Below, piece by piece: positions 53,750-62,885 of a DNA stretch of 64,000 bases. Origin of the DNA: CALRWV02 sp943371965 (GTDB taxonomy: Bacteria > Bacteroidota > JABWAT01); assembly GCA_943371965.1 (NCBI GenBank), contig CALRWV020000002.1, positions 526,316 through 590,315 of the forward strand, read 5' to 3'. The translations under genes and the position numbers were made by a program. Under the pieces are notes generated by a model. It was not told the DNA's origin and made no database searches. It was given only the letters and a program-made list of their open reading frames with translations. Position 1 is the first letter of the stretch. Every line of letters begins with the position of its first letter.

Positions 53750-54574
53750 ATGAGTTTCAAACAAAAACTGAATCAATCAATTTTAAAGTCAAACAGTTTG
53801 CTGTGTGTTGGGCTAGACCCTGATCTGAAAAAAATTCCAGTTCATCTGATGGAATACGAAGATCCCGTTTTTGAGTTCTGCAAAATCATCATCGAACAGA
53901 CTCAGGATTTGGTTTGTGCATACAAGCCCAATATTGCTTTCTTTGAAACGTTCGGTGAAAAAGGCTGGACAACACTCAGAAAAATTACTGAGTTGATCCC
54001 ACCGCATATTTTTACGATTGCAGATGCTAAACGCGGTGATATCGGAAACACATCAGAAAAATACGCACATACTTTTTTTGAAGAATTCAACTTTGACTGC
54101 ATCACCGTAAATCCGTTTATGGGATTTGATTCCATTGAACCATTCATCAGAAAACCTGATAAATCCGTTTTTCTTCTGGCACTTACAAGCAATCAGGGTT
54201 CATCTGACTTTATGAGATTGAAACTTGAAAAAGGATCACATGTTTATGAAGAAGTTGTAAGAAAATCAAAGGAATGGAACAAACATGGAAATATCGGTTT
54301 GGTAGTTGGGGCAACACATCCCGATGAATTGAAATCAATCAGAGAAGTAGTTCCTGATATGCCATTTTTAATTCCAGGAATTGGTGCACAAGGTGGTGAT
54401 TTGAAAGAAACAATTTCATCAAGTCTGGATAAATACCGTCGAGGTGCAATAATTAATGTAAGCCGAGATGTTTTGTATGCTTCCTATGATACCCACTTTG
54501 GTGAATCTGCCAGAAAAAGAGCTCTTGAATATCAAAACAAAATAAACCTGTTTAGATTTACGGTAGATGTTTAA
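53750..54574 (+). CDS. pyrF: Orotidine 5'-phosphate decarboxylase (type 2)
   Basis: 274 aa. Decarboxylates OMP to UMP, last step of de novo UMP synthesis. The charged catalytic array is D92-A-K94-R-G-D97 (DAKRGDIG); the phosphate loop is PFLIPGIGAQGG (about 204-215). The length and LCVGLDPD start mark the longer type 2 enzymes. Upstream 106 bp are pyrimidine-rich near-tandem CCAACTACC units ending just before the ATG. Its end overlaps the start of the glycosyltransferase-like gene by 8 nt. Confidence 0.95.
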   Translation: MSFKQKLNQSILKSNSLLCVGLDPDLKKIPVHLMEYEDPVFEFCKIIIEQTQDLVCAYKPNIAFFETFGEKGWTTLRKITELIPPHIFTIADAKRGDIGNTSEKYAHTFFEEFNFDCITVNPFMGFDSIEPFIRKPDKSVFLLALTSNQGSSDFMRLKLEKGSHVYEEVVRKSKEWNKHGNIGLVVGATHPDELKSIREVVPDMPFLIPGIGAQGGDLKETISSSLDKYRRGAIINVSRDVLYASYDTHFGESARKRALEYQNKINLFRFTVDV

Positions 54575-55565
54575 AAAGAAAAGAAAACACAGAAAAAATA
54601 TTATTATTGGAAAATATGATAATTACCATGTCTCCCTTGATATTTCAAAGGAACTGGAATCTGCAATTCTCGAAAAAGAGTATAATAAAGTTGGGTTCAG
54701 TTTATTTTTTAAAAAATTAATTTTCCAGTTTTTCAGAAACGATAAATGGACTGGAAAACTAAAACCCCTAAGATTTATTTTTAAATGGACAGGTAATTTT
54801 TTTACGGAGGACTATTTCATTGTTATGATGGGTTTTGATCCCATGCAAACAATCCCATTTTTTCTTGGCAATGGAAAAAAATATGTATATCTCTTTGATG
54901 CCTGGCCCAAGACTCATTTTCAAATAATTTATTTTGCAAACGAATTTAAAGTAAATTACATCTTTCTCACTTCATCAATGTCAGCAGAGTTACTGAACCA
55001 ATATAAAACAAGATGTAAATTCATCTGGATTCCGGAAGGAATCTCTGAAGAAAGATATAAATATTATTCCTTTTCAGAAAAATCAATTGATATTATTCAG
55101 TTTGGCAGGAAAAATAATTTGTATCACGAATTAATAAAAAATGAAATGTCGGGTAACAACATAACATATTTATTTCAGGAAAATAATACAAAATTATTAT
55201 TTGATCATCACAATGATTTTTCAGATGCTCTTGCGAAATCAAAAATTTCAATTTGCTTTCCCTCAAGTATTACACATCCGGAAAGAGCAGAAGGAATAGA
55301 AACAATGACAATCAGGTATTTGCAATCAATGTTATCGAAATGCTTAATTGTAGGTAATGCACCTTCAGAAATGATCGAAATGTTTGGTTACAATCCCATA
55401 ATTGAGGTGGATATGAATAACCCGGTAAAACAAATAATGGAAATATTAAACAATTATTCCGAATATTGGAATTTGGTAGAAAAAAATTATGAATCGGTTC
55501 TAAAAAACCACACATGGTCTTCCAGATGGGATCAAATGGAAAAAATTATAAATAACAGCATTTAA
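54567..55565 (+). CDS. GT-B-like glycosyltransferase
   Basis: 332 aa, no signal or membrane helix; basic N-terminus KKKRKHRK. The C-terminal third (CFPSSITHPERAEG, TIRYLQSMLSKCLIVGNAP, EMIEMFGYNPIIEVD) matches the family-1-like C-terminal domain of bacterial glycosyltransferases that binds the sugar-nucleotide donor, with Glu in PERAEG-type position. The ATG is within the last codons of pyrF (8-nt overlap), so expression is coupled to pyrimidine synthesis. Codons are strongly A/T-ending compared with pyrF, suggesting later acquisition. Donor and acceptor unknown. Confidence 0.72.
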   Translation: MFKKKRKHRKNIIIGKYDNYHVSLDISKELESAILEKEYNKVGFSLFFKKLIFQFFRNDKWTGKLKPLRFIFKWTGNFFTEDYFIVMMGFDPMQTIPFFLGNGKKYVYLFDAWPKTHFQIIYFANEFKVNYIFLTSSMSAELLNQYKTRCKFIWIPEGISEERYKYYSFSEKSIDIIQFGRKNNLYHELIKNEMSGNNITYLFQENNTKLLFDHHNDFSDALAKSKISICFPSSITHPERAEGIETMTIRYLQSMLSKCLIVGNAPSEMIEMFGYNPIIEVDMNNPVKQIMEILNNYSEYWNLVEKNYESVLKNHTWSSRWDQMEKIINNSI

Positions 55566-55579
55566 AACAAAAAAAGAGT

Positions 55580-55978
55580 ATGATTTCCTATTTTTCCTAT
55601 TATTTAATTTTGTCAGCTGCTGTCGGGATTTTTCAAATTATTGAAGGTCTTAAACTTTTTAAAAAAGAAGGAAAAGTTGATGAAAATGATTTGGTAATGT
55701 CAGTTATTGAGTTCATTTGGTTTTTGGTTTCCTGTGCTTTTGCTGTTTATTTGCCCAAAGAACCTGTGTTTATGGTATTACCAGTTTTGTTTATCATTTA
55801 CAATGTATCAGGATGGATTTTCTCCTATTTCACAACTCCAAAAATTGAAAAACCTGAAGACTTGAAAAATATAACAGTCCCGTTATGGATTTGTATTTCA
55901 GGAGCGGTATTTGGTGCAATTTTCACTGGAATGAGTGGATATTTGTATGTTAACCTGATGTTGGAATATGTGATTTAA
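55580..55978 (+). CDS. Small four-helix membrane protein
   Basis: 132 aa with hydrophobic segments at about 4-22, 42-60, 66-88 and 103-128. No recognised domain, no cofactor motif. It follows the glycosyltransferase-like gene by 14 bp on the same strand and has a similar AT-rich codon pattern, so the two probably arrived and are expressed together. Function not assigned. Confidence 0.6.
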   Translation: MISYFSYYLILSAAVGIFQIIEGLKLFKKEGKVDENDLVMSVIEFIWFLVSCAFAVYLPKEPVFMVLPVLFIIYNVSGWIFSYFTTPKIEKPEDLKNITVPLWICISGAVFGAIFTGMSGYLYVNLMLEYVI

Positions 55979-56078
55979 AACCAGAAGCCAGAAGAAGAAT
56001 TGAATTTTAATAAATCAGTGAACCGAAAGAACAGTATTGTATTAACCCATGTGACTTGGCGTCTTTGGGAGCAACAAA

Positions 56079-57359
56079 ATGCAATCTCCTCATTTCCCGG
56101 AAAATTATTTATACAGGTTATGGTTTTCAGGTTTTTTGAACGGTAAAAATATAAAAACCGATTCCGGTGACAACGTTAAAATTATTTCCCATGGTTTGAA
56201 AAATTCTTCAAACGGTCCTGATATCCTGAATGCAAAAATCGAATACAATGATCAGATAAAAACAGGAAATATTGAGTTTCATGTTTCAATTGGCGATTGG
56301 TATCAGCACAACCATCAGCTTGATCCAGTTTATAATTCAGTGATCATGCATATATCGTTTGAAAATCCGTCTGAAGAAAAATTTGTTCAGACACAAAACA
56401 GAAATCAGATTCCGAATATTACACTTTCTTCATTTGTTGATTTCGATGAAATGATGTCAATTCTGACTTTGGCGGAAAAAATTAATTTCCAGTCCAAACT
56501 ACCCTGCTCTTCACATATCCAATCTGTTTCCGAAAATTTAAAACGGGCATGGTTAATGGAAATTGGTCATCAGTCGTTTATCCAAAAAGTGAATCGTGTT
56601 GCAGTCAGGTTAAATGAATTGCTGGAAAACCCCAATTACCCTGTTGGAAAAAGGTACGTTTGGGATCAGTTGCTTTATGAAGGATTTTTCAGAGCGTTGG
56701 GTTATCCGCACAATAAGGAAAATTTTGAAACACTTGCAAAAGCAACTCCTGTAAATGACTGGAATGAAACAGAAAATTCATGTGATGAATTGTTTGAAAA
56801 ATGGATTGCCCTTTCTGGTTTGGAAGACCATGATTCAATCAAACCGATTCTGAAAAAAGAGCAGTGGAAAACAGGTGGAATTTATAAAATCAACCACCCT
56901 GAAAATAGACTGAAAGCCGCATCTGAACTGATTCAGAAATTTGTAAAATCCGGATTTCTGAAACCTCTGACTATCAATCTTGAGGCGCACCTGAACATGA
57001 ATTCAGAGGATTCTAAAATTATTTCAGACATGCTGAATCTTCTGAAAACGAAAAACAAAACTGAAAACGGATTGGGGAAACAAAAACGCGAATCAATTGT
57101 TTTCAATACCTGGTTTCCGGTTTTATATCTGTACGCAAAAACATTTAACAGACAGGATATTCAGAAACGGATATTGGATTATTGTGATCAAACGAACCAT
57201 CATCAGCAGATTGCAGCAGAAGAAAGAATTCTGGATTCAGTTGGAATAGCAAACAGAACCTTCACTTTGCAATGGGGTGGGTTGGAACTGGAGAAAAATT
57301 GGTGTTCAGAAAAAAGATGTTTGGAATGCAGAATCGGGAAGGAAATTTTGAGGAACTAA
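56079..57359 (+). CDS. DUF2851 family protein
   Basis: 426 aa, soluble. The family is nearly limited to Bacteroidota and relatives. Visible features are the N-terminal ENYLYRLWFSGFLNG block (5-19), GPDILNAKIEY and GNIEFHVSIGDWYQHNHQLD (62-81), a conserved helical centre, and a C-terminal cysteine cluster C-x4-C-x2-C (NWCSEKRCLECRIGKEIL, near 408-425) that could bind metal. Function unknown; a nuclease-like or DNA-related role has no direct support here. Preceded by a degenerate GACTTGGCGTCTTTGGGAG repeat ending 8 bp before the ATG and followed by a 33-bp palindrome. Confidence 0.85.
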   Translation: MQSPHFPENYLYRLWFSGFLNGKNIKTDSGDNVKIISHGLKNSSNGPDILNAKIEYNDQIKTGNIEFHVSIGDWYQHNHQLDPVYNSVIMHISFENPSEEKFVQTQNRNQIPNITLSSFVDFDEMMSILTLAEKINFQSKLPCSSHIQSVSENLKRAWLMEIGHQSFIQKVNRVAVRLNELLENPNYPVGKRYVWDQLLYEGFFRALGYPHNKENFETLAKATPVNDWNETENSCDELFEKWIALSGLEDHDSIKPILKKEQWKTGGIYKINHPENRLKAASELIQKFVKSGFLKPLTINLEAHLNMNSEDSKIISDMLNLLKTKNKTENGLGKQKRESIVFNTWFPVLYLYAKTFNRQDIQKRILDYCDQTNHHQQIAAEERILDSVGIANRTFTLQWGGLELEKNWCSEKRCLECRIGKEILRN

Positions 57360-57362
57360 AAC

Positions 57363-57395
57363 AGACCTGTCAAGTTTTCAAAACCTGACAGGTCT
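57363..57395. repeat. 33-bp palindrome AGACCTGTCA...TGACAGGTCT
   Basis: AGACCTGTCA (57363-57372) and TGACAGGTCT (57386-57395) are perfect complements; the inner GTTTT/AAAAC also pair, leaving one mismatch and a 1-nt centre. It lies 3 bp after the DUF2851 stop and 6 bp before the end of the small transporter subunit, so it may end transcription from both sides. Confidence 0.7.
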
Positions 57396-57401
57396 GAAAA
57401 A

Positions 57402-57569
57402 TCAATTCATTTTATCGCCGGATTTCAGCACTTTATAAAAACAATAAAATGTAAAACCTGCAACAACTCCCCAGCTTAAAATGAGGAAAATAATCCCGCC
57501 GGTTGTTAAACCATTGGCAGCTCCTTCAACGGAACTGTTTTGAAGTAAAGTCAGTAATGCGGTAATCAT
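57402..57569 (-). CDS. Small membrane subunit of NSS transporter (MetS-like)
   Basis: 55 aa, ATG at 57567-57569, overlapping the TAA of the transporter gene by one base (TAATG). One membrane helix at about 22-44 (GLTTGGIIFLILSWGVVAGF then TFYCFYK), a polar N-terminus and KSGDKMN tail. NSS-family amino-acid transporters of the MetP/MetS type have such short companions, and the strict translational coupling supports this role. Sequence similarity alone is too short to prove it. Confidence 0.75.
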   Translation of the reverse strand: MITALLTLLQNSSVEGAANGLTTGGIIFLILSWGVVAGFTFYCFYKVLKSGDKMN

Positions 57570-59143
57570 TATTGAACTCCTTTCTTATTTTTCCATGATT
57601 TTGCTACCATAGCCGCGAAAAGAACCAGAAGTCCGACCATGAAAACCCTTGCACCCAAAACATAAGGCAGGTTTTCATCGGTGACAGATTTCATCATCAG
57701 CTGATCCCACGCACTCTGATAAATCCACACACCCAACAATACCAATAAAAACACAGGAGTAATGTATTTCATAATATAATAAAATACTTTTGGAACTTTG
57801 ATATCTGCACCTAAATTGATTTCTCTCCAGGCGTTATCCATACCAAAAACCCAAACAAAAAGAATACATTCTATTGCTCCGAACAAAACCAAAAAGAATG
57901 TTCCTGCCCAGAAATCAAGTTCATCAAGATACCCGAATTTGGTGTAGAGAACAACCGGAATTACAAGAACAGTCAGCAATCCAAAAAGGAAAAAAACAGC
58001 TTTTTCGTGTGACCATTTGAATTCCTCACGCATAAATGCAACAATTGGCTGACCCATCGCAATGGAAGAAGTAATTCCAGCAAAGAATAATAGGAAGAAC
58101 CAGATAAATCCGAAAAACGATCCAAATTCGATGTGGTTAAAAATGACTGACATCGAAACAAAACCGAGATTAAATGATCCGCCTTTTGCAATTTCTACAG
58201 TTTCAGTCAAACCAAAAAACAGAACAGCAACTGGAATTGCGATTGCACTTCCTAAAATTACTTCAGCAAATTCATTGGTGAAGCCTGTTGAAAGACCGTT
58301 AAGGGCAACATCATCTTTATCTTTTAAATACGAAGCATAAACGTGGATGGAACCCATTCCCAAAGACAAAGTAAAAAAGATTTGACCTGCCGCAGCCAAC
58401 CAAACATTCACATTTCCAAGTTCTGAAAAATTGGGATTCCAGATATAAGCAAGACCTTGGGAAATAGTTCCGTTGCTTCCTGTAGGTGCATCAAGTGTAA
58501 AAATCCGGATAACGAGAAGGATGGCGAATAGAAAAAGTAAAGGCATTGCTATTTTGGCAAATTTTTCAATTCCCCCTGAAATTCCTTTGTAAAGAACCCA
58601 GAAGTTTGCACCCAGAGTGATGACCAAAAAAAGAATTGCATAAGTAAAACCACCAAAAAAATCACTTGGAGCAACTCCCTGATATTCTTTCAGAAATTGA
58701 CTTGCATGATTTAATTCAGATCCGCTCGTTGAAACTGTTCCGGCAATGTAATCTTTCAATGTTCCCATTAAAGCAAAGAAGGAATATCCCAAAGTCCATG
58801 ATTCAATGAAACAGTAATAAACCATAACGGTGAAAGGAATAAACAAGCCGAGAATTCCCAAATACTTTGCTGCAGGATGATTCCAAAGTTTGGAGAACAT
58901 ACCGGGAGTGCTGCCGTAGCCGTGTCTTCCACCGAAACGCCCAATTGACCATTCCATCCACATGAGTGGAATTCCCAATAAAAAGAAAGAAATGAAGTAA
59001 GGGATCATAAAAGTTCCGCCACCATTTTCAGCTGCCTGAACCGGAAATCTAAGAAAATTTCCCAATCCGACGGCGTTTCCTGCAACTGCGAGAATCAGTC
59101 CGATTCTGGAGCCCCAGGAATCACGTTTGGCAATATTTGACAT
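57569..59143 (-). CDS. Sodium:neurotransmitter symporter (NSS) family transporter
   Basis: 524 aa with about 12 membrane helices. Sodium-coupled uptake of amino acids or related solutes. The first helix carries NAVGLGNFLRFP (23-34), the unwound sodium/substrate site of LeuT-type transporters; helix VI-like region ILFFGLTETVEIAKGGSFNL and the SSIAMGQPIVAFM (Na2 site, helix VIII) are present. Longer than LeuT-like 11-helix forms. Coupled to the 55-aa subunit downstream, as in methionine/alanine MetPS systems; substrate not proven. Confidence 0.92.
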   Translation of the reverse strand: MSNIAKRDSWGSRIGLILAVAGNAVGLGNFLRFPVQAAENGGGTFMIPYFISFFLLGIPLMWMEWSIGRFGGRHGYGSTPGMFSKLWNHPAAKYLGILGLFIPFTVMVYYCFIESWTLGYSFFALMGTLKDYIAGTVSTSGSELNHASQFLKEYQGVAPSDFFGGFTYAILFLVITLGANFWVLYKGISGGIEKFAKIAMPLLFLFAILLVIRIFTLDAPTGSNGTISQGLAYIWNPNFSELGNVNVWLAAAGQIFFTLSLGMGSIHVYASYLKDKDDVALNGLSTGFTNEFAEVILGSAIAIPVAVLFFGLTETVEIAKGGSFNLGFVSMSVIFNHIEFGSFFGFIWFFLLFFAGITSSIAMGQPIVAFMREEFKWSHEKAVFFLFGLLTVLVIPVVLYTKFGYLDELDFWAGTFFLVLFGAIECILFVWVFGMDNAWREINLGADIKVPKVFYYIMKYITPVFLLVLLGVWIYQSAWDQLMMKSVTDENLPYVLGARVFMVGLLVLFAAMVAKSWKNKKGVQ

Positions 59144-59336
59144 TATTCCTCCAAATAAAATAAATACGTGTGTTTAAGCAATGATAATAGAGATTTTGAG
59201 TTGATTAATCAAATGGAAATGAAAATTCAGGAGTTAGAAGTTGGTAGTCAGAAGTCAGAAGTTCAGTAGAAAAAAGAAATCAGAGTATGAGAAATTGAAT
59301 TCTACTCTCTATTGACTACTTACCTTACAATAGTCC

Positions 59337-60674
59337 TCACACTTCCTGAAACTCCCCTTCCCAACGTGCAATAACCACGGTTGCAAGACAATTTCCAATT
59401 ACATTTACTGAAGTTCTTGCCATATCCATCAGTTCGTCAATTCCAAGAATGATAAAAATGGGTTCCAAGGGAAGACCAAATGTTGTAGCTGTTGCAAGAA
59501 GAATTATTAAAGAGGCACGTGGTACACCGGCAACACCTTTACTTGTCACCATCAAAGTGAAAACCATGAAAAGCTGCTGTTCAAAAGTAAGATGAATTCC
59601 GGCAGCCTGTGCAACAAAAACTGTTGCCAATGAAAGATAAAGTGTTGTTCCATCAAGATTAAAACTGTAGCCTGTTGGAATGACAAACGCAACAATTTTT
59701 CTTGGAACTCCGATTGATTCCATTGCTATCATTGCCTTGGGAAGTGCAGCTTCAGAGCTGGTAGTTGCAAATGCAATCGAAACAGGTTCAGCGATTGCAT
59801 TCATGAATTTTTTGATTGGAACACGGGCAATTAACGCTACAGGAAATAATACAAGAAGAATGAAAGCTGTAAGTGCGGCATAAAGTGTTCCGAGTAACTG
59901 TGCAAGATTAACAAGAATTCCGAGTCCCATATGGGCGACAGTATAAGCAATTGCACATCCAACGCCGACAGGTGCAAAATACATAACAACATTGGTAAAC
60001 TTGAACATGGTTTCAGAAAGACTTTCTGCAAACGAAAGCATCGGTTTTCTTTTTTCTTCTGAAAGCATTGCCAAACCAATACCAAAAAGAATGCTGAAAA
60101 TTACAATTTGAAGAACCTGTCCTTCAGCAATTGATTTTGCAATGTTCTCTGGAAATATATGAAGAATAATATCTGTTGTGGTTTGTTTTTCAACTTTGAT
60201 ATTTTCTTCAACCTGAACAGTTGGAAAATTTATTCCTTCACCGGCCTTTGTAATGTTAATGGCAGCAAGACCAATAAAAAGCGCAATGGTTGTAACAATT
60301 TCAAAGTAGATAATTGATTTCAGACCCATTCTTCCAACCTGTTTCAGATTGGCGTGACCAGCAATTCCGACAACCAAAGTACCAAAAAGAAGAGGAGCGA
60401 TGATGGTTTTAATCAATTTCAGGAAAACAAGGCTTAAAACTTTAAGATTGAGTGCAAAATCTTTGAAATCATATCCTATTGCAGCTCCCAAAATCATGCT
60501 GTACAGAATCCATCCGGTAAGCGATTTTTTTCTGTAAACGAAGTAGCCAACCAGAACAATGGAAATCCAACGGCTTCCCAAAAACAATTCTGAAGGAATT
60601 TCCATTAAATTAAATGTTGTTAAAAAAATAAACGAAGACGTAATGCCGATGCTGAGAAGGGTTAGTAAAATCAT
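59337..60674 (-). CDS. Dicarboxylate/amino acid:cation symporter (DAACS)
   Basis: 445 aa, GltPh-like fold with eight membrane helices and two re-entrant hairpins. Signature serine-rich hairpin HP1 TTSSEAALP (about 308-316), NMDGT-like motif appears as NLDGTTLYLS (about 340-349), HP2 SKGVAGVPRASLI (about 385-397). Imports glutamate/aspartate or C4-dicarboxylates with Na+ or H+. The N-terminus has one more hydrophobic helix (7-25) than GltP. Same strand as the NSS transporter but separated by 193 bp containing short near-direct repeats (agaagtcagaagt). Confidence 0.93.
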   Translation of the reverse strand: MILLTLLSIGITSSFIFLTTFNLMEIPSELFLGSRWISIVLVGYFVYRKKSLTGWILYSMILGAAIGYDFKDFALNLKVLSLVFLKLIKTIIAPLLFGTLVVGIAGHANLKQVGRMGLKSIIYFEIVTTIALFIGLAAINITKAGEGINFPTVQVEENIKVEKQTTTDIILHIFPENIAKSIAEGQVLQIVIFSILFGIGLAMLSEEKRKPMLSFAESLSETMFKFTNVVMYFAPVGVGCAIAYTVAHMGLGILVNLAQLLGTLYAALTAFILLVLFPVALIARVPIKKFMNAIAEPVSIAFATTSSEAALPKAMIAMESIGVPRKIVAFVIPTGYSFNLDGTTLYLSLATVFVAQAAGIHLTFEQQLFMVFTLMVTSKGVAGVPRASLIILLATATTFGLPLEPIFIILGIDELMDMARTSVNVIGNCLATVVIARWEGEFQEV

Positions 60675-60858
60675 AAATAATAAGATAAACAGTTATTAAT
60701 GGAGGTTTTTTGCGATTTTGATCTTGTTTTCGATAAAGATAAGAACGTAATACTTTTTTCCAATTTTTTGAGTTTTTTCTGGAAGGGCTTCCAAATTCTT
60801 TGATTTTGGCTTCCACTTTAATTTTCTTTGCAAAGTATTTATTGGAGAATAATTATTC

Positions 60859-61845
60859 ATGTCAAAAAGTTCACCGATTAAGAAAATTGCGGTTATGACC
60901 TCAGGTGGAGATGCACCGGGGATGAACGCATGTGTACGGGCTGTTGTCCGCACAGCAATTTATGAAGGTTTGGAAGTTGTTGGAATTAGAAAAGGTTATA
61001 CCGGAATGATTGCCGGTGATTTTATTGAAATGCAGAATCATTCCGTTTCAAATATTATCCAGCGTGGCGGTACCATATTAAAATCAGCCCGTTCTGACGA
61101 ATTCAGAACAGTTGCTGGTCGTGCAAAAGCCGCCAAAAATTTAAAACAGGCAAATATTGATGCGTTGGTTGTCATTGGTGGAGACGGTTCTTTTCACGGA
61201 GCTTATTTTTTAAATCAGGAACATAATATTCCTGTTGTCGGAATTCCCGGTACTATCGATAACGATTTATATGGAACGGATTATACAATCGGATATGATA
61301 CTGCCATCAATACAGCGATGGAAGGAATTGATAAAATCAGAGATACTGCCGCAGCCCATGACCGTTTATTTTTTGTGGAAGTGATGGGACGCGATTCGGG
61401 CTTTATCGCCATAGAATGTGCAATCGGCGGTGGGGCAGAAGCTGCTCTGATTCCTGAAACCAAAACAGATTTTGAAAAAGTGAAAGAAATTCTTCAAACC
61501 GGTTTACGCAACAACAAATCATCGAGTCTTGTGATTGTTGCTGAAGGTGAAGAAGAAGGTGGTGCTTTTGATGTAGCCCGTGAATTGAAGGAGACAACTG
61601 GTTACGAAACCAGAGTCTGCGTTTTAGGTCATATTCAGCGCGGTGGATCTCCATCAGCTCGTGACAGAGTATTGGCAAGTCGCTTGGGATATGCTGCTGT
61701 TGAAGCAATTGCAAAAGGCGCAAGTGGCGTGATGATTGGATTGGTTAACAATAAAATCAAGCTGACCCCACTTCCTGAAACCTGGGAAAAGAAAAAGACC
61801 ATCGATGATGATCTGATTCAGATGATTCATGTTCTCAGCGTATAA
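60859..61845 (+). CDS. pfkA: ATP-dependent 6-phosphofructokinase
   Basis: 328 aa. Phosphorylates fructose-6-phosphate in glycolysis. Motifs: TSGGDAPGMNACVRAVV (14-30), GGDGS (107-111; Gly110 rather than Asp marks ATP over PPi use), PGTIDNDLYGTDYTIG (134-149) with catalytic Asp, MGRDSGFIA, and C-terminal HIQRGGSPSARDR. GGAG lies 10 nt upstream of the ATG. Divergent from the DAACS gene; ends at a strong hairpin facing arsM. Confidence 0.96.
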   Translation: MSKSSPIKKIAVMTSGGDAPGMNACVRAVVRTAIYEGLEVVGIRKGYTGMIAGDFIEMQNHSVSNIIQRGGTILKSARSDEFRTVAGRAKAAKNLKQANIDALVVIGGDGSFHGAYFLNQEHNIPVVGIPGTIDNDLYGTDYTIGYDTAINTAMEGIDKIRDTAAAHDRLFFVEVMGRDSGFIAIECAIGGGAEAALIPETKTDFEKVKEILQTGLRNNKSSSLVIVAEGEEEGGAFDVARELKETTGYETRVCVLGHIQRGGSPSARDRVLASRLGYAAVEAIAKGASGVMIGLVNNKIKLTPLPETWEKKKTIDDDLIQMIHVLSV

Positions 61846-61867
61846 ATTTCTGGACACAACCCTAAGT

Positions 61868-61889
61868 CGTCCCGAGAGTACTCGGGACG
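61868..61889. terminator. Hairpin terminator between pfkA and arsM
   Basis: CGTCCCGAG (61868-61876) pairs perfectly with CTCGGGACG (61881-61889) around AGTA. A run of seven T follows about 22 bp later. The core CCCGAGAGTACTCGGG resembles the TCCCGAATTTTCGGGA palindrome at 22492-22507. Confidence 0.6.
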
Positions 61890-61936
61890 GTCTCTCTTGT
61901 CAGAGGGGATTTTTTTAACTTTCTTTTCTCGTCTTA

Positions 61937-62815
61937 TTACGGTTTTTCTGCATATACAGTAATACTGAAAATACCAACTTTTTTGCTTTTCAATTCACGA
62001 AGCTGATCAACAGATAAATATTGAATCAGGATTTCATTTGGAATATGAATTTCGCGTTCCTTTTGAAGTGTTAGGTTTACAAATCCGGATTCAGTAATTG
62101 TTTTAAGATAATCATCTTTCTGTTGAGCTCCTGAAACACATCCTGCATACATTTCTGCTACAGATTTTAATGATGCAGGAATTTCACCAACCAGAACTGT
62201 ATCGGAAATCGAAAAATGTCCGCCCGATTTTAAAATCCGGAAAGTTTCTGAAAATGCCTTTTGTTTGTTTGGAACCAGATTCATAACGCAATTGCTGACA
62301 ACAACATCAGCAGTATTGGAATCAACCGGAATATTTTCAATATCTCCCAACCGGAATTCCACATTTGAAAAGTTAAGTTTTTTTGCATTGATAACTGCTT
62401 TTTCAATCATCGCATCCGTCATATCAATACCGATAACCCGACCAGTTTCTCCAACAATTGAACGGGCTACAAACGCATCATTTCCTGCACCTGATCCAAG
62501 ATCAATAACCGTATTTCCCGGTTTCAACAAAGCAAATTCAGTTGGCAATCCGCAACCCAATCCCAAATCAGCATCAGCTACATAACCTTTTAAGTTGGTG
62601 TAATCTTCAGACATGATGGTGAAGTTGTCTGTTGAGCAACCGCCTGAACCGCAGCAGGAAGTTTCGTTTGTTTCTTTCGTCTGCAAAGCAATTTGGCTGT
62701 ATTTTTCTTTGACCATATCTTTAAGTTGCCGGTCAGTTAACGGGGTTGTGTCTTTTGATTCAGGTTTGTTTGATTCAAAATCAATATCGATTATTTGTGA
62801 ATTATGAGTTGTCAT
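61937..62815 (-). CDS. arsM: Arsenite S-adenosylmethionine methyltransferase ArsM
   Basis: 292 aa. Methylates As(III) to volatile or exported methylarsenicals. SAM motif DLGSGAGND (105-113). The arsenic-binding cysteines are Cys88 in GLGCGLPTE, Cys176 in SNCVMNL and Cys226 in YAGCVSGA; an extra cluster CC-x4-C at 54-60 (SCCGSGGC) is typical of many bacterial ArsM N-termini. An operator-like palindrome lies 37 bp upstream and matches one in front of arsR, whose gene lies just upstream, so arsenite-dependent derepression is likely. Confidence 0.95.
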   Translation of the reverse strand: MTTHNSQIIDIDFESNKPESKDTTPLTDRQLKDMVKEKYSQIALQTKETNETSCCGSGGCSTDNFTIMSEDYTNLKGYVADADLGLGCGLPTEFALLKPGNTVIDLGSGAGNDAFVARSIVGETGRVIGIDMTDAMIEKAVINAKKLNFSNVEFRLGDIENIPVDSNTADVVVSNCVMNLVPNKQKAFSETFRILKSGGHFSISDTVLVGEIPASLKSVAEMYAGCVSGAQQKDDYLKTITESGFVNLTLQKEREIHIPNEILIQYLSVDQLRELKSKKVGIFSITVYAEKP

Positions 62816-62851
62816 GATTTTATCCTCTATAGAATTTTTTAAGTGTTAAGT

Positions 62852-62867
62852 ATCGTATTATTACGAT
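62852..62867. promoter_or_regulatory. ArsR operator candidate upstream of arsM
   Basis: ATCGTATTATTACGAT, a 16-bp palindrome with a 4-bp TTAT centre, differing at one base from the perfect palindrome upstream of arsR (63235-63250). It is between arsR and arsM, so arsM may have its own regulated promoter. Confidence 0.65.
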
Positions 62868-62885
62868 TAATAAAATCAAATTTTT

